Source: Chlamydiia bacterium (GTDB lineage: Bacteria; Chlamydiota; Chlamydiia; Chlamydiales; FEN-1388). Taken from it: DNA of 10,941 nucleotides. Shown here in pieces: positions 1 through 6,360 of the stretch. Below the pieces are notes generated by a model, which was not told the DNA's origin, did no database searches, and saw only the letters and a list, made by a program, of their open reading frames with translations. Position 1 is the first letter of the stretch; the number at the start of each line of letters is the position of its first letter. The DNA is taken from the NCBI GenBank assembly GCA_003170575.1, contig PMZB01000318.1:1-10941 (forward strand). Direction: 5' to 3'. Both the position numbers and the translations under genes were made by a program.

Positions 1-76
1 GCGTTGCTGCCGAATCTTCAGAAAAACCAGTGGTTATTAAGCATGCGAAAAGCACTCCGGCACTCAATAGCCTCAT
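1..76 (-). CDS. 5' end of a probable exported protein (partial, cut by window edge)
   Basis: An open frame starts at the ATG on bases 76-74 and runs off the window after 25 codons. The visible residues are a two-residue basic start (MR), a hydrophobic stretch (LLSAGVLFACLITTG) and then polar residues (FSEDSAAT), which is the layout of an N-terminal signal peptide. A cleavage site after GFS is plausible. The Cys at residue 12 sits in LFAC, which resembles a lipobox only weakly because Phe is at -2. The ATG shares its A with the TAA stop of the preceding gene (TAATG), so the two are probably translated in a coupled way; an AAGGAA stretch lies 11 bases upstream. Function cannot be judged from this fragment. 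The overlap and the signal-like sequence together make it more than a chance frame, but the call rests on 25 codons. Confidence 0.55.
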   Translation of the reverse strand, partial: MRLLSAGVLFACLITTGFSEDSAAT

Positions 77-693
77 TATGGCTTGAGTTCCTTGTGGAAT
101 TTTTTTAATTGCTTAATATCATACAGTACTGAATCCCGCATAAGGGCTTTATGCTCGACAGAAAGAGATGTGAGCATTCTTTTCGCTTCAGTTGCCGCAA
201 TTTTTGCCTCAGAACTATAGACTTTTTTTAGCTGCTCAGGCGGTAAGGCAAGCACTTCTCTTAATTTAATCAGCGCTTCATAACATTCTTTTGTTTTTTC
301 TGAGTCAAAACCACCTTTTTGGATAGTTTCTGCTTTACCGTAAAGGTAAACAGCATGCTCAGTTTTTTGGAGATGTGTCATTGTCAATAAAATAAGGCGA
401 TCTACACTTTCAAGGGTTTCGTTTGTTCGATGTTCCTCCTTTTTTTCTTTAGACCATGTCCAGTGACTCACTTGTTTTTTTCGATCGGCATAGACGCTAT
501 TAATACATCGCTTACAAAGATCTGCGACCTCACCTGGCTCTGAAGAAAATTCGTGTGCTTTTGCGAAAAGCTTTTCCATAACTTTCTTTGGAACAAAGAC
601 TTCTTCGCAGTGTGCGCGGTCATCACTGTCGCGAATAAGTACACTATCTTTTTCTCGATTATAACTGTGCTGTATAGCTTCCTCAAAAGACAT
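76..693 (-). CDS. Hypothetical helical protein of 205 residues with a CxxC pair
   Basis: I do not recognise this protein. It is charged, Lys/Glu-rich and mostly helical in character, with no signal peptide and no membrane segment, so it is probably cytoplasmic or a secreted soluble protein. Cys60 and Cys63 (CKRC) with nearby histidines and an HWTW motif at 77-80 could bind a metal, but this is weak. I place the start at the ATG on 693-691, not at the TTG 60 bases upstream. The ATG has a strong AGGGGGA ribosome site six bases before it, while the TTG coincides with the -35 box of a good promoter. Its stop overlaps the start of a probable exported protein by one base, so the two form an operon. 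It lies 78 bases downstream of the transporter gene and can be transcribed from its own promoter. Confidence 0.75.
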   Translation of the reverse strand: MSFEEAIQHSYNREKDSVLIRDSDDRAHCEEVFVPKKVMEKLFAKAHEFSSEPGEVADLCKRCINSVYADRKKQVSHWTWSKEKKEEHRTNETLESVDRLILLTMTHLQKTEHAVYLYGKAETIQKGGFDSEKTKECYEALIKLREVLALPPEQLKKVYSSEAKIAATEAKRMLTSLSVEHKALMRDSVLYDIKQLKKFHKELKP

Positions 694-724
694 GGCTTCC
701 CCCTGTTTCGCATTTAAAAACTTA

Positions 725-753
725 ACTTTACAATTTAAAGCGAGGGGAGTCAA
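725..753 (-). promoter_or_regulatory. Sigma70-type promoter for the 205-residue gene
   Basis: On the minus strand TTGACT (753-748) is followed after 17 bases by TAAAGT (730-725). The -35 matches the consensus at five of six positions and the -10 at four of six. Transcription would start near 718, giving a leader of about 25 bases that includes the AGGGGGA ribosome site before the ATG at 693. The -35 box uses the same bases as the TTG of the longest reading frame, which argues against that TTG as a start. Confidence 0.5.
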
Positions 754-771
754 TTATTTTCTTTGCTGTTT

Positions 772-2097
772 TTACCCTAACAATCTCTTCCACACAATGA
801 GAAAAAGAAGGATGGGGGTGATATAGCGAATGCAAAAATACCACAAGGGGAAAAGGTACTTAAGAGAAGGGGAGGAGCCAAACTCTTCCCTGGCAATTTC
901 TTTTGGAAAACGGTTTCGTACAAAAAGGACCATCAGGATTCCGCCAAGAGGCAGAATCCAGCCGGACATGCATGTGTCAAGCAGAGTGAGGAAATTTTTC
1001 CCATCTGCCCAGTCGGTAAGAACATAGGAAAGAGAGTTTGGAAGTCCAAAGAGAAATATCCCCGCCCCAACTACGAGAGCAGCCCTTTTTCGTGACCAGT
1101 TTCTTGTCTCCATGAGGGTTGCTACAACAACTTCAGTGAGTGCTAAAGATCCTCCAAGAGCTGCCAAAACAAAGAGAAGGAAAAACAAAGTGGAAAAGAG
1201 CATGGGCAGGGGAAGCTTTGCAAAAAGAAGCGGCAGGGTGGTAAACACAAGCCCTATGCCTTCTTGTGAAGGAAGGTGAAAGGTAAAGAGAATTGGAAAG
1301 GTAGCAAGGGCTGAAAGAGAAGCCACAAGGCATACCATGATACAGACAAAAAGACTCAGGCGAGGCACATTCTCATTTTTTCCGGTGTAACTTCCGTAGG
1401 TGACCATAATTCCTTGGCCTAAGGAGAGGGTGAAAAGGGAAAGCCCAAGCGCTTGGATAATGGTGGAGGAAGTTATCTTGGAAAAATCAGGCGTAAAGAT
1501 AAAAGAAAATGCCTGCCAAAATCCTGGGAGGAAGAAGGTGTAGGTCACGAACAGAATCAGGAGGAGGAAAAGAGAAGTTGTGACAATTAAGCTCCACCGT
1601 TCGATGCCGCGTCTGACGCCTGCGTAGACGATGGAGATACTGGCTGTAAGAAAGGAAAGATGGCAGAGGAGGGAAGCTGGGGCATTGTGCACAAGGCGCT
1701 CAAATGACCCGGGACTGACGCCTGAGTGGGGAGAGGTGAGAGAGAGGGCGAGAAACCCAACACCCCATCCAGCTAACACAGTGTAGTAGGTGAGGATCAA
1801 AAAAGAGGCTACAATCCCAACCCAGCCTGCAATTTCCCAGAAAGATCGCCCCTTTTCTATGGTTTGGATAGCAGGAATCACGCTCCGCCTTGTGTATCTG
1901 CCAATCAAGATCTCAGCGATAAATAGGGGGAGGCCAACAAGAAGAATACAGAGGATATATGCAAGAAAAAAGGCGCCGCCCCCATTTTCTCCAATCGTGT
2001 AGGGCACTCTCCACAGAGTGCCAAGCCCGATTGCAGAGCTGGATGATGCTGCAAGACACCGCAGATGTGAGCTCCATTGTTCTCGCGGTGTATTCAT
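772..2097 (-). CDS. NSS (SNF) family amino-acid transporter with degenerate sodium sites
   Basis: This is a membrane transporter of the neurotransmitter:sodium symporter family, LeuT fold, 441 residues with about 11 hydrophobic segments, a usual size for bacterial members. Family signatures are clear: R5 and W8, then IGLGTLWRVPY and GENGGGAF (residues 23-43) in TM1-2, SYY-like LTYY at 102-105 in TM3, GVRRGIER at 160-167 before TM5, FTLSLGQG at 222-229 in TM6 and LPLGG at 382-386 in TM10. The gate pair (R30 and D374) and the substrate tyrosine (Y105) are kept. The residues that bind sodium through side chains in LeuT are not: N27 is Thr27, N286 is Val255, T354 and S355 are Gly315 and Gly316; only T254 (Thr223) remains. 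Substrate is unknown, probably an amino acid. It starts five bases after the ybaB stop without a clear ribosome site, so coupled translation is likely. Confidence 0.9.
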   Translation of the reverse strand: MNTPREQWSSHLRCLAASSSSAIGLGTLWRVPYTIGENGGGAFFLAYILCILLVGLPLFIAEILIGRYTRRSVIPAIQTIEKGRSFWEIAGWVGIVASFLILTYYTVLAGWGVGFLALSLTSPHSGVSPGSFERLVHNAPASLLCHLSFLTASISIVYAGVRRGIERWSLIVTTSLFLLLILFVTYTFFLPGFWQAFSFIFTPDFSKITSSTIIQALGLSLFTLSLGQGIMVTYGSYTGKNENVPRLSLFVCIMVCLVASLSALATFPILFTFHLPSQEGIGLVFTTLPLLFAKLPLPMLFSTLFFLLFVLAALGGSLALTEVVVATLMETRNWSRKRAALVVGAGIFLFGLPNSLSYVLTDWADGKNFLTLLDTCMSGWILPLGGILMVLFVRNRFPKEIAREEFGSSPSLKYLFPLWYFCIRYITPILLFLIVWKRLLG

Positions 2098-2102
2098 AAA
2101 AT

Positions 2103-2408
2103 CTACAGGGTAAATGCCGTTTTGGGTGTGCTTTCAGCTACTTCTTGAAGTTCTTTGAAGGCATTATTATATGCAGCTTTTATCAGAGCCGCTAGCCCTT
2201 CAGGATCTTCAGGGTCAATGCATTCTTTTTTGATCTGAATCTTTTTCATCTCTCCTGTGCCTGCGAGAAGTATGGTCACAAGCCCATTTCCTGCCTGCCC
2301 TTCTACTTCAAGAGCCTCTAATTTCTCGGAGATTGACTGCTGCATTTTCATCAGCTGATCTTGATACTGTCTTTGTTCTTTCTTTTTTCGTGCAAAACCT
2401 GTTCCCAT
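2103..2408 (-). CDS. ybaB: YbaB/EbfC family nucleoid-associated protein
   Basis: A 101-residue protein of the YbaB/EbfC family, small dimeric DNA-binding proteins with a tweezer shape that coat the nucleoid. Length and layout fit: a charged N-terminal helix rich in Gln and Met (QDQLMKMQQSISEKLEALEV, about 18-37), a glycine turn and strand with NGLVTILLAGTGEMKKIQI (about 41-59), then the acidic DPEDPEGLAALIKAAYNNAF segment near residues 66-85 that is typical of the family. The start is the ATG at 2408-2406 with GAGG seven bases upstream. A dnaX-ybaB pairing is common in bacteria, often followed by recR; recR is missing here and a transporter follows after five bases. The gap to dnaX is unusually long and filled with palindromes. 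Confidence 0.9.
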   Translation of the reverse strand: MGTGFARKKKEQRQYQDQLMKMQQSISEKLEALEVEGQAGNGLVTILLAGTGEMKKIQIKKECIDPEDPEGLAALIKAAYNNAFKELQEVAESTPKTAFTL

Positions 2409-2494
2409 TTCCTTACCTCTAAAACAATGTTCTGTGCCAAAGAGTGCGCTTCCTGATTACCCATAAGTGAATTTACGCAAAGGTTTTGTAAGAT

Positions 2495-2585
2495 TTTTTT
2501 ACCACAGAGACCACAGAGCACACAGAGGAAGAAAACAATTATTTCCTTCTTCCTCTGTGTGCTCTGTGGTCTCTGTGGTAAAAAA
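2495..2585. repeat. Perfect inverted repeat, 39-bp arms, ACCACAGAG type
   Basis: Bases 2495-2533 and 2547-2585 are exact reverse complements, separated by a 13-base loop. The arm itself is built from three short near-repeats (ACCACAGAG, ACCACAGAG, CACACAGAG) followed by GAAGAA. Outside the exact arms the similarity goes on with mismatches (GGTTTTGTAAG at 2482-2492 against TTTACAAACC at 2588-2597), so the whole unit is about 115-120 bases. Arrays built on ACCACAGAG-like units are known from many unrelated bacterial genomes and often give spurious frames encoding HRxHRxHRG peptides, as happens here. The element is best seen as a MITE- or REP-like non-coding repeat. It has no U-tract on the strand of dnaX and ybaB, so it is not a standard terminator. 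Confidence 0.93.
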
Positions 2586-2675
2586 TATTTACAAACCGTT
2601 ACTTAACGTACCTATTAGTGCACTTCTGCCATTTGACTTTACCATGTTGAACTATAGCTCACTTCGATTTTTTTT

Positions 2676-2735
2676 ACAGTTCACTTGCCTCCTTTCAATC
2701 GCTCTAGAGCGATTGAAAGGAGGCAAGTGAACTGT
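2676..2735. repeat. 60-bp perfect palindrome with no loop, abutting the dnaX stop
   Basis: Bases 2676-2705 are the exact reverse complement of 2706-2735; the centre is CTCTAGAG. There is no spacer and no mismatch over 30 pairs. It ends at the base before the dnaX stop codon (2736-2738). The plus strand has eight T before it (2668-2675) and T-rich sequence after it. On the minus strand, the direction of dnaX, the hairpin is followed by a run of A, so it is not a classical intrinsic terminator, although a 30-bp RNA stem could still stop or protect a transcript or be cut by RNase III. It shares no sequence with the neighbouring ACCACAGAG palindrome. Confidence 0.95.
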
Positions 2736-4121
2736 TTACTTTTTCTTGGATAATGTTGCGCCAAGCTCTACAGCAGCAAACCTGATGAGATTTTCCTGAC
2801 GGCATTCTTCCTCATGCGGTGTGCGTGGGACAATCGTCTCCTTCCTTTCCACTTGGCAGATAAGCTCCTCAGGAACTGCTGCAACAGGCTCTTTGGTTGC
2901 TTCAGGAAGCGCTTGAGAGGGCTTTGGTTCTTCAATGTGCGAGGCTTGCGGCAGCTTTTCCTGAAGTTCGAAAAGCTTCTTTACGATCAATGCAAGCGGC
3001 ACTTTTCTTTTTATGCGCACAATGGAAATAAGCAGCCATTCCAGGAGAAATCGCTCTGATGCGGCAGAATTCATGGTCTTTTGTGCTTCAGCAAGCAGAG
3101 CAAGAGTCTCAATAAGATGCTCTTGCGAAATGTTTTCTGTTATCTTAAGAAGCTCTTTCTTCCTTTCATCAGGGCAGGCAGTTGGCAGCGGGATCGAAAG
3201 CTTCAGCAACAGCATGGTTTTGAAATGGTCGCAAAGATCCTCGATAAAGTGGCCAATATCCTTGCCTTCATAGAACACGCGGTCGCTGATTTTGTAGGCT
3301 GTAGCTACGTCTGCAGTATCTATTGCGCGATCAAGCTCAAGAAGCCAGTCAAAAGGAGCAATTCCTAAAACTTCTTCAAGAACACCTTCGGTGATGGATC
3401 CATTGGAGAAGGTAAGGAGCTGATCAAACAAAGATTCAGCATCGCGAAGAGCTCCATCAGCATAGTCAGCCAGGCGAAGCAAAGTTGTCTCATCAATTGC
3501 AAGGCCAACATCGTGGGATATTTTCTGGAGTTTTGTGACGATAAGCGAGTGTGATATGCGGCGCAGGGTAAACCGTTGGCACCTGCTTAAAATTGTTGAA
3601 GGAATTTTATGCGGCTCTGTTGTGGCAAAGAAGAATTTGACGGAAGGAGGTGGTTCTTCAAGTGTTTTAAGGAGCGCATTCCACGCTTCTTTTGTGAGCA
3701 TATGCGCTTCATCGATGATATATATCTTGAAGCGGCTGGATGTAGGCGCATAGGCGGCGCCTTCGGTGATCGCTCGAATATTATCGATGCCGCGGTGGGA
3801 TGCTCCATCAATTTCCTGAACATCTAAAGACCTGCTTTCTGTGATCTCTTGGCATGAAGAGCAAGCATTACAAGGCTCAGACTCACTTTTGAGGCAGGTG
3901 CAGTTTAATGCTTTGGCAAAAAGCCGTGCGAGCGTTGTCTTCCCCGTTCCTCGTGGGCCGGCGAACAGATATGCCTGAGAGGTTTTTTGCAAACGTAGGG
4001 CATGTTTGAGCGTTGTTACAACAGCATCATGGCCTAACACATCCGCAAAAGTCTGAGGCCGGTACCTTCTTGCCAGTACAAGGTACTGGGGCTGTAAATT
4101 AGATGTTGTGTTCTCTTGCAT
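2736..4121 (-). CDS. dnaX: DNA polymerase III subunit gamma/tau
   Basis: This is the clamp-loader ATPase of the replisome, 461 residues. Visible parts in order: N-terminal VLARRYRPQTFADVLG at 15-30, Walker A GPRGTGKT at 55-62, a zinc module with C74 and C84, C87, C90, Walker B IIDEAHML at 135-142, sensor 1 FFATTEPHKIP at 164-174 and the SRC motif with the arginine finger at 179-181. A helical domain III follows to about residue 370, then a short low-complexity tail rich in Pro and Glu that ends in SKKK. The spacing between the first two zinc cysteines is one residue longer than in E. coli. The length is near the E. coli gamma form, and no A-rich slippery heptamer is seen, so one product without the tau C-terminal domain is likely. 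The ATG has no clear Shine-Dalgarno sequence, but the conserved N-terminus fixes the start. Confidence 0.95.
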   Translation of the reverse strand: MQENTTSNLQPQYLVLARRYRPQTFADVLGHDAVVTTLKHALRLQKTSQAYLFAGPRGTGKTTLARLFAKALNCTCLKSESEPCNACSSCQEITESRSLDVQEIDGASHRGIDNIRAITEGAAYAPTSSRFKIYIIDEAHMLTKEAWNALLKTLEEPPPSVKFFFATTEPHKIPSTILSRCQRFTLRRISHSLIVTKLQKISHDVGLAIDETTLLRLADYADGALRDAESLFDQLLTFSNGSITEGVLEEVLGIAPFDWLLELDRAIDTADVATAYKISDRVFYEGKDIGHFIEDLCDHFKTMLLLKLSIPLPTACPDERKKELLKITENISQEHLIETLALLAEAQKTMNSAASERFLLEWLLISIVRIKRKVPLALIVKKLFELQEKLPQASHIEEPKPSQALPEATKEPVAAVPEELICQVERKETIVPRTPHEEECRQENLIRFAAVELGATLSKKK

Positions 4122-4221
4122 TTGTCACTAAACTGTAGTTAATGTAGGAAAAATTTGTGCATACGCAAATTAAGCCTACGCAATTTGAGTATTTTTCTCA
4201 ATTGTTCCTTAGGTTAAAAAC
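4122..4221. promoter_or_regulatory. Divergent intergenic region between dnaX and the HD-domain gene
   Basis: These 100 bases must hold the promoters for both directions. They contain three possible regulatory elements: ATTTG-N8-CAAAT (4153-4170), the heptamer TACGCAA twice 15 bases apart (4162-4168, 4177-4183), and a near-perfect dyad CAATTTGAG/CTCAATTG (4181-4189 and 4197-4204) just before the plus-strand start. On the minus strand TTGCGT (4168-4163) with TACATT 16 bases further on is a weak promoter candidate for dnaX. No pair of boxes is strong enough to call with certainty. Confidence 0.35.
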
Positions 4222-6360
4222 ATGATAGGTAGTGTTCCTGAAGGGTCGAGGCCAAAAAGAGAAGGCCGGTTTTTTGATTCGAGCCGTGCTTTAAGGCTGC
4301 TGATCTTACTTTTGATGGCAGCTGGACTTTTTTTCTTTTTGCATAATCGGGAGATCAGGATCCCTATGCTCGAGTTAGGCTCTGTTGCACCGAAATATAT
4401 CGTTGCAGAAGTGCCGTTTACTTTTGCTGATGAGGAGGCTACAGCTGCCTCGCGCCATGCTGTGCTGCTTGATATAGGCAAGGTGTATGAGATTGAACCT
4501 GATGACATCACCAAAAGACGAGGCGAATTTGAAAATTCTCTGATCTCAGATCAGTCCTGGCGCATCCTTGCGCCAGAATCTTCTTTTGACGAAATGTTTC
4601 GTGCAAGCGAAAAATTAAGCCTTATCCTTTCTGGGCTGCGCTTCAGTGATGCCAAAACAATAGAGAAACTTCGCCAAGCCCATATAGATGCATCCAACCT
4701 TATTGAGATTGTTCCAATTGACCCGCGGCAAGGGATCTGTTTTCCTGAGAGGATTTGGGATGTCATTAAGAAAAATGCATTTTCTGATCATTCCTTTCTC
4801 CCATCGACTGTAGACTATCTTTTTTCCTTTCTCAAGGACAAGATCTGGCTCTTAACCATTGACTCATCGTTGCTTAAAAAAGTGCGCAAAGAAGTGCGTC
4901 AGCAAGTGCCCCAGCGATATGTCACAGTCCCTGCTGGAACACGCATCATCGATAGCGGAGAAAAGGTCTCTGCCCGCCATGTGACAATGATTCAGGCAAT
5001 GAAGCAGGCATTGACTGAACGAAGAAATTTGTGGCACCCGCGTACAATCGTTGGGTCTTTCCTCTTAACAGTGGTGATACTCACAACAAGTGTTCTCTTC
5101 TTTAAGTGCTATTTTCCAGAAATCCTTGCATCTAACTCTACCCTTTTTCTGATAACGACAATAGTTTATTTGAATTTATTTATTGCAAAGATGTGTGAAA
5201 TGTCTTTTCTGCGTACCCCTGGCGGGGTTTTTGAGATTGTGCATTTTCCGCTGATAACTCCTTTAGCAGGGATACTTCTTTGTATTTTGGTGAATCCTAG
5301 TGTCGCTATCTTTATTTGTTCTCTCTTGACAGTGCTTTTTAATAAATACCTTGCTTTTGAGCTTCCGGGCTTTTTGCTTACAAATCTTCTTGTTTCCTAT
5401 ATGGTAATTTTCTACACCCGTACACTGCGCCAGCGTGTAGAAATTGTCAGCATCTGCCTGAGAGGATGGCTTACCGCCTGTTCGGTCATTGTAGGCCTTT
5501 ACCTCTATGATAGGACGCGTTTGGGAGGGGCGATCCTTCCAGATATTGGAAGTTCTGGCATCTTCATGATCTTTACAGCGATCTTGGTCATCGGTCTTCT
5601 TCCCTTCTTTGAATCCTGTTTCAGAGTGCTTACAGATATCAATCTCATGGAATACATGAATCCGAGTAATGAGCTTCTGCATCGACTGATGATTGAAGCT
5701 CCTGGCACATACCAGCACTCACTTTTGTTGGGGAGTGTTTCCGAGGCGGCAGCTCTTGCAATCGGCGGAAATGGGCTTTTCTGCCGCGTGGCGACTTTGT
5801 ACCATGATATTGGGAAAGTGGCGGTGGCACAATACTTCACAGAAAATCAACAGAGCGGCATGAACATTCATCAGCTTCTCACCCCCACTGAATCCGCTCG
5901 GGTCATTATCTCCCACGTGAATGAGGGAGTGAACCTTGCACGGCGTGCAGGACTGCCTGAGCCATTTATTGATATAATCAGAGAGCATCATGGCACAAGT
6001 CTTGTGTACTATTTCTACCACAAACAACTTGAGTCTGTGCAACATAATGTAGAGCTTGTGGACGAGCGGGATTTCCGCTACGCCGGGCCAAAGCCAAGAA
6101 GCAAAGAATCCGCCATTGTCATGATCGCAGATTCTTTTGAAGCAGCCTGCCGTTCCGTGGATGAGATTACTGAAGACATTTTAGTCAAACTTGTGGACCA
6201 AATTGTTCGAGAGAAGATAGAGGATGGGCAGCTGGATGAATGCCTTTTAAGTTTTGAAGAGCTAGGAATTATAAAGAAGGCCATGGTCCGCTGCCTTCTT
6301 TCCATAGGGCACTTCCGTATCAAATATCCCGCTAAAGTTAAACTCAAGCCTACAGTATGA
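4222..6360 (+). CDS. pgpH: PgpH-like membrane HD phosphodiesterase (probable cyclic-di-AMP hydrolase)
   Basis: A 712-residue membrane protein with the three parts of the PgpH/YqfF family. One N-terminal membrane helix (about 23-41) is followed by a large extracytoplasmic 7TMR-HDED domain (about 42-270), a bundle of seven hydrophobic segments (about 277-470) and a cytoplasmic HD domain (about 485-690). The metal and catalytic residues known from Listeria PgpH are all present: H499, H528-D529 (YHDIGK), H565, H589-H590 (EHHGTSL) and D637 (MIADS). The spacing is the same for the first part, with a small insertion before the last Asp. The known reaction of the family is hydrolysis of cyclic di-AMP to pApA, so the gene likely sets the level of this second messenger at the inner membrane. 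A weak AGG lies eight bases before the ATG. Its TGA overlaps the next gene's ATG, which indicates an operon with the dehydrogenase. Confidence 0.9.
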   Translation: MIGSVPEGSRPKREGRFFDSSRALRLLILLLMAAGLFFFLHNREIRIPMLELGSVAPKYIVAEVPFTFADEEATAASRHAVLLDIGKVYEIEPDDITKRRGEFENSLISDQSWRILAPESSFDEMFRASEKLSLILSGLRFSDAKTIEKLRQAHIDASNLIEIVPIDPRQGICFPERIWDVIKKNAFSDHSFLPSTVDYLFSFLKDKIWLLTIDSSLLKKVRKEVRQQVPQRYVTVPAGTRIIDSGEKVSARHVTMIQAMKQALTERRNLWHPRTIVGSFLLTVVILTTSVLFFKCYFPEILASNSTLFLITTIVYLNLFIAKMCEMSFLRTPGGVFEIVHFPLITPLAGILLCILVNPSVAIFICSLLTVLFNKYLAFELPGFLLTNLLVSYMVIFYTRTLRQRVEIVSICLRGWLTACSVIVGLYLYDRTRLGGAILPDIGSSGIFMIFTAILVIGLLPFFESCFRVLTDINLMEYMNPSNELLHRLMIEAPGTYQHSLLLGSVSEAAALAIGGNGLFCRVATLYHDIGKVAVAQYFTENQQSGMNIHQLLTPTESARVIISHVNEGVNLARRAGLPEPFIDIIREHHGTSLVYYFYHKQLESVQHNVELVDERDFRYAGPKPRSKESAIVMIADSFEAACRSVDEITEDILVKLVDQIVREKIEDGQLDECLLSFEELGIIKKAMVRCLLSIGHFRIKYPAKVKLKPTV

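Larger units (their letters stand above)
2409..2735. other. dnaX-ybaB spacer filled with palindromic repeats
   Basis: This 327-base gap has no credible gene. It contains two perfect inverted repeats (2495-2585 and 2676-2735, described separately) and between them about 90 bases of unremarkable AT-rich sequence. The part next to ybaB (2409-2480) carries a good ribosome site and a TTGCGTA motif (2480-2474, minus strand), which also occurs twice upstream of dnaX, but I see no convincing promoter. If dnaX and ybaB are transcribed together, both palindromes would be in the mRNA as strong hairpins. Confidence 0.7.

Noticed and set aside
694..753. 20-residue N-terminal extension of the 205-residue gene from a TTG start
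   Set aside because: The TTG lies in a good -35 box and lacks a ribosome site, while the downstream ATG has a strong one.
2501..2579. CRISPR-like array in the ACCACAGAG units
   Set aside because: Units are nine bases and directly adjacent without spacers; the structure is an inverted repeat.
2467..2730. 87-codon plus-strand frame across the dnaX-ybaB spacer
   Set aside because: It is a translation of the two palindromes; the HRDHRAHRGRK-type peptide is a known by-product of CACAGAG repeats, and there is no ribosome site.
2676..2735. 60-bp palindrome as the intrinsic terminator of dnaX
   Set aside because: On the minus strand the stem is followed by a run of A and not T, so it does not fit a standard terminator.
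2739..2760. Programmed frameshift in dnaX at its A-rich end
   Set aside because: The sequence is AAGAAAAAG right before the stop codon; it is not a full A-AAA-AAG heptamer and no longer frame of value follows.
5263..5718. 151-codon minus-strand frame inside the HD-domain gene
   Set aside because: It is antisense to a conserved coding region, has a low-complexity charged sequence without family features, and lacks a supported start.
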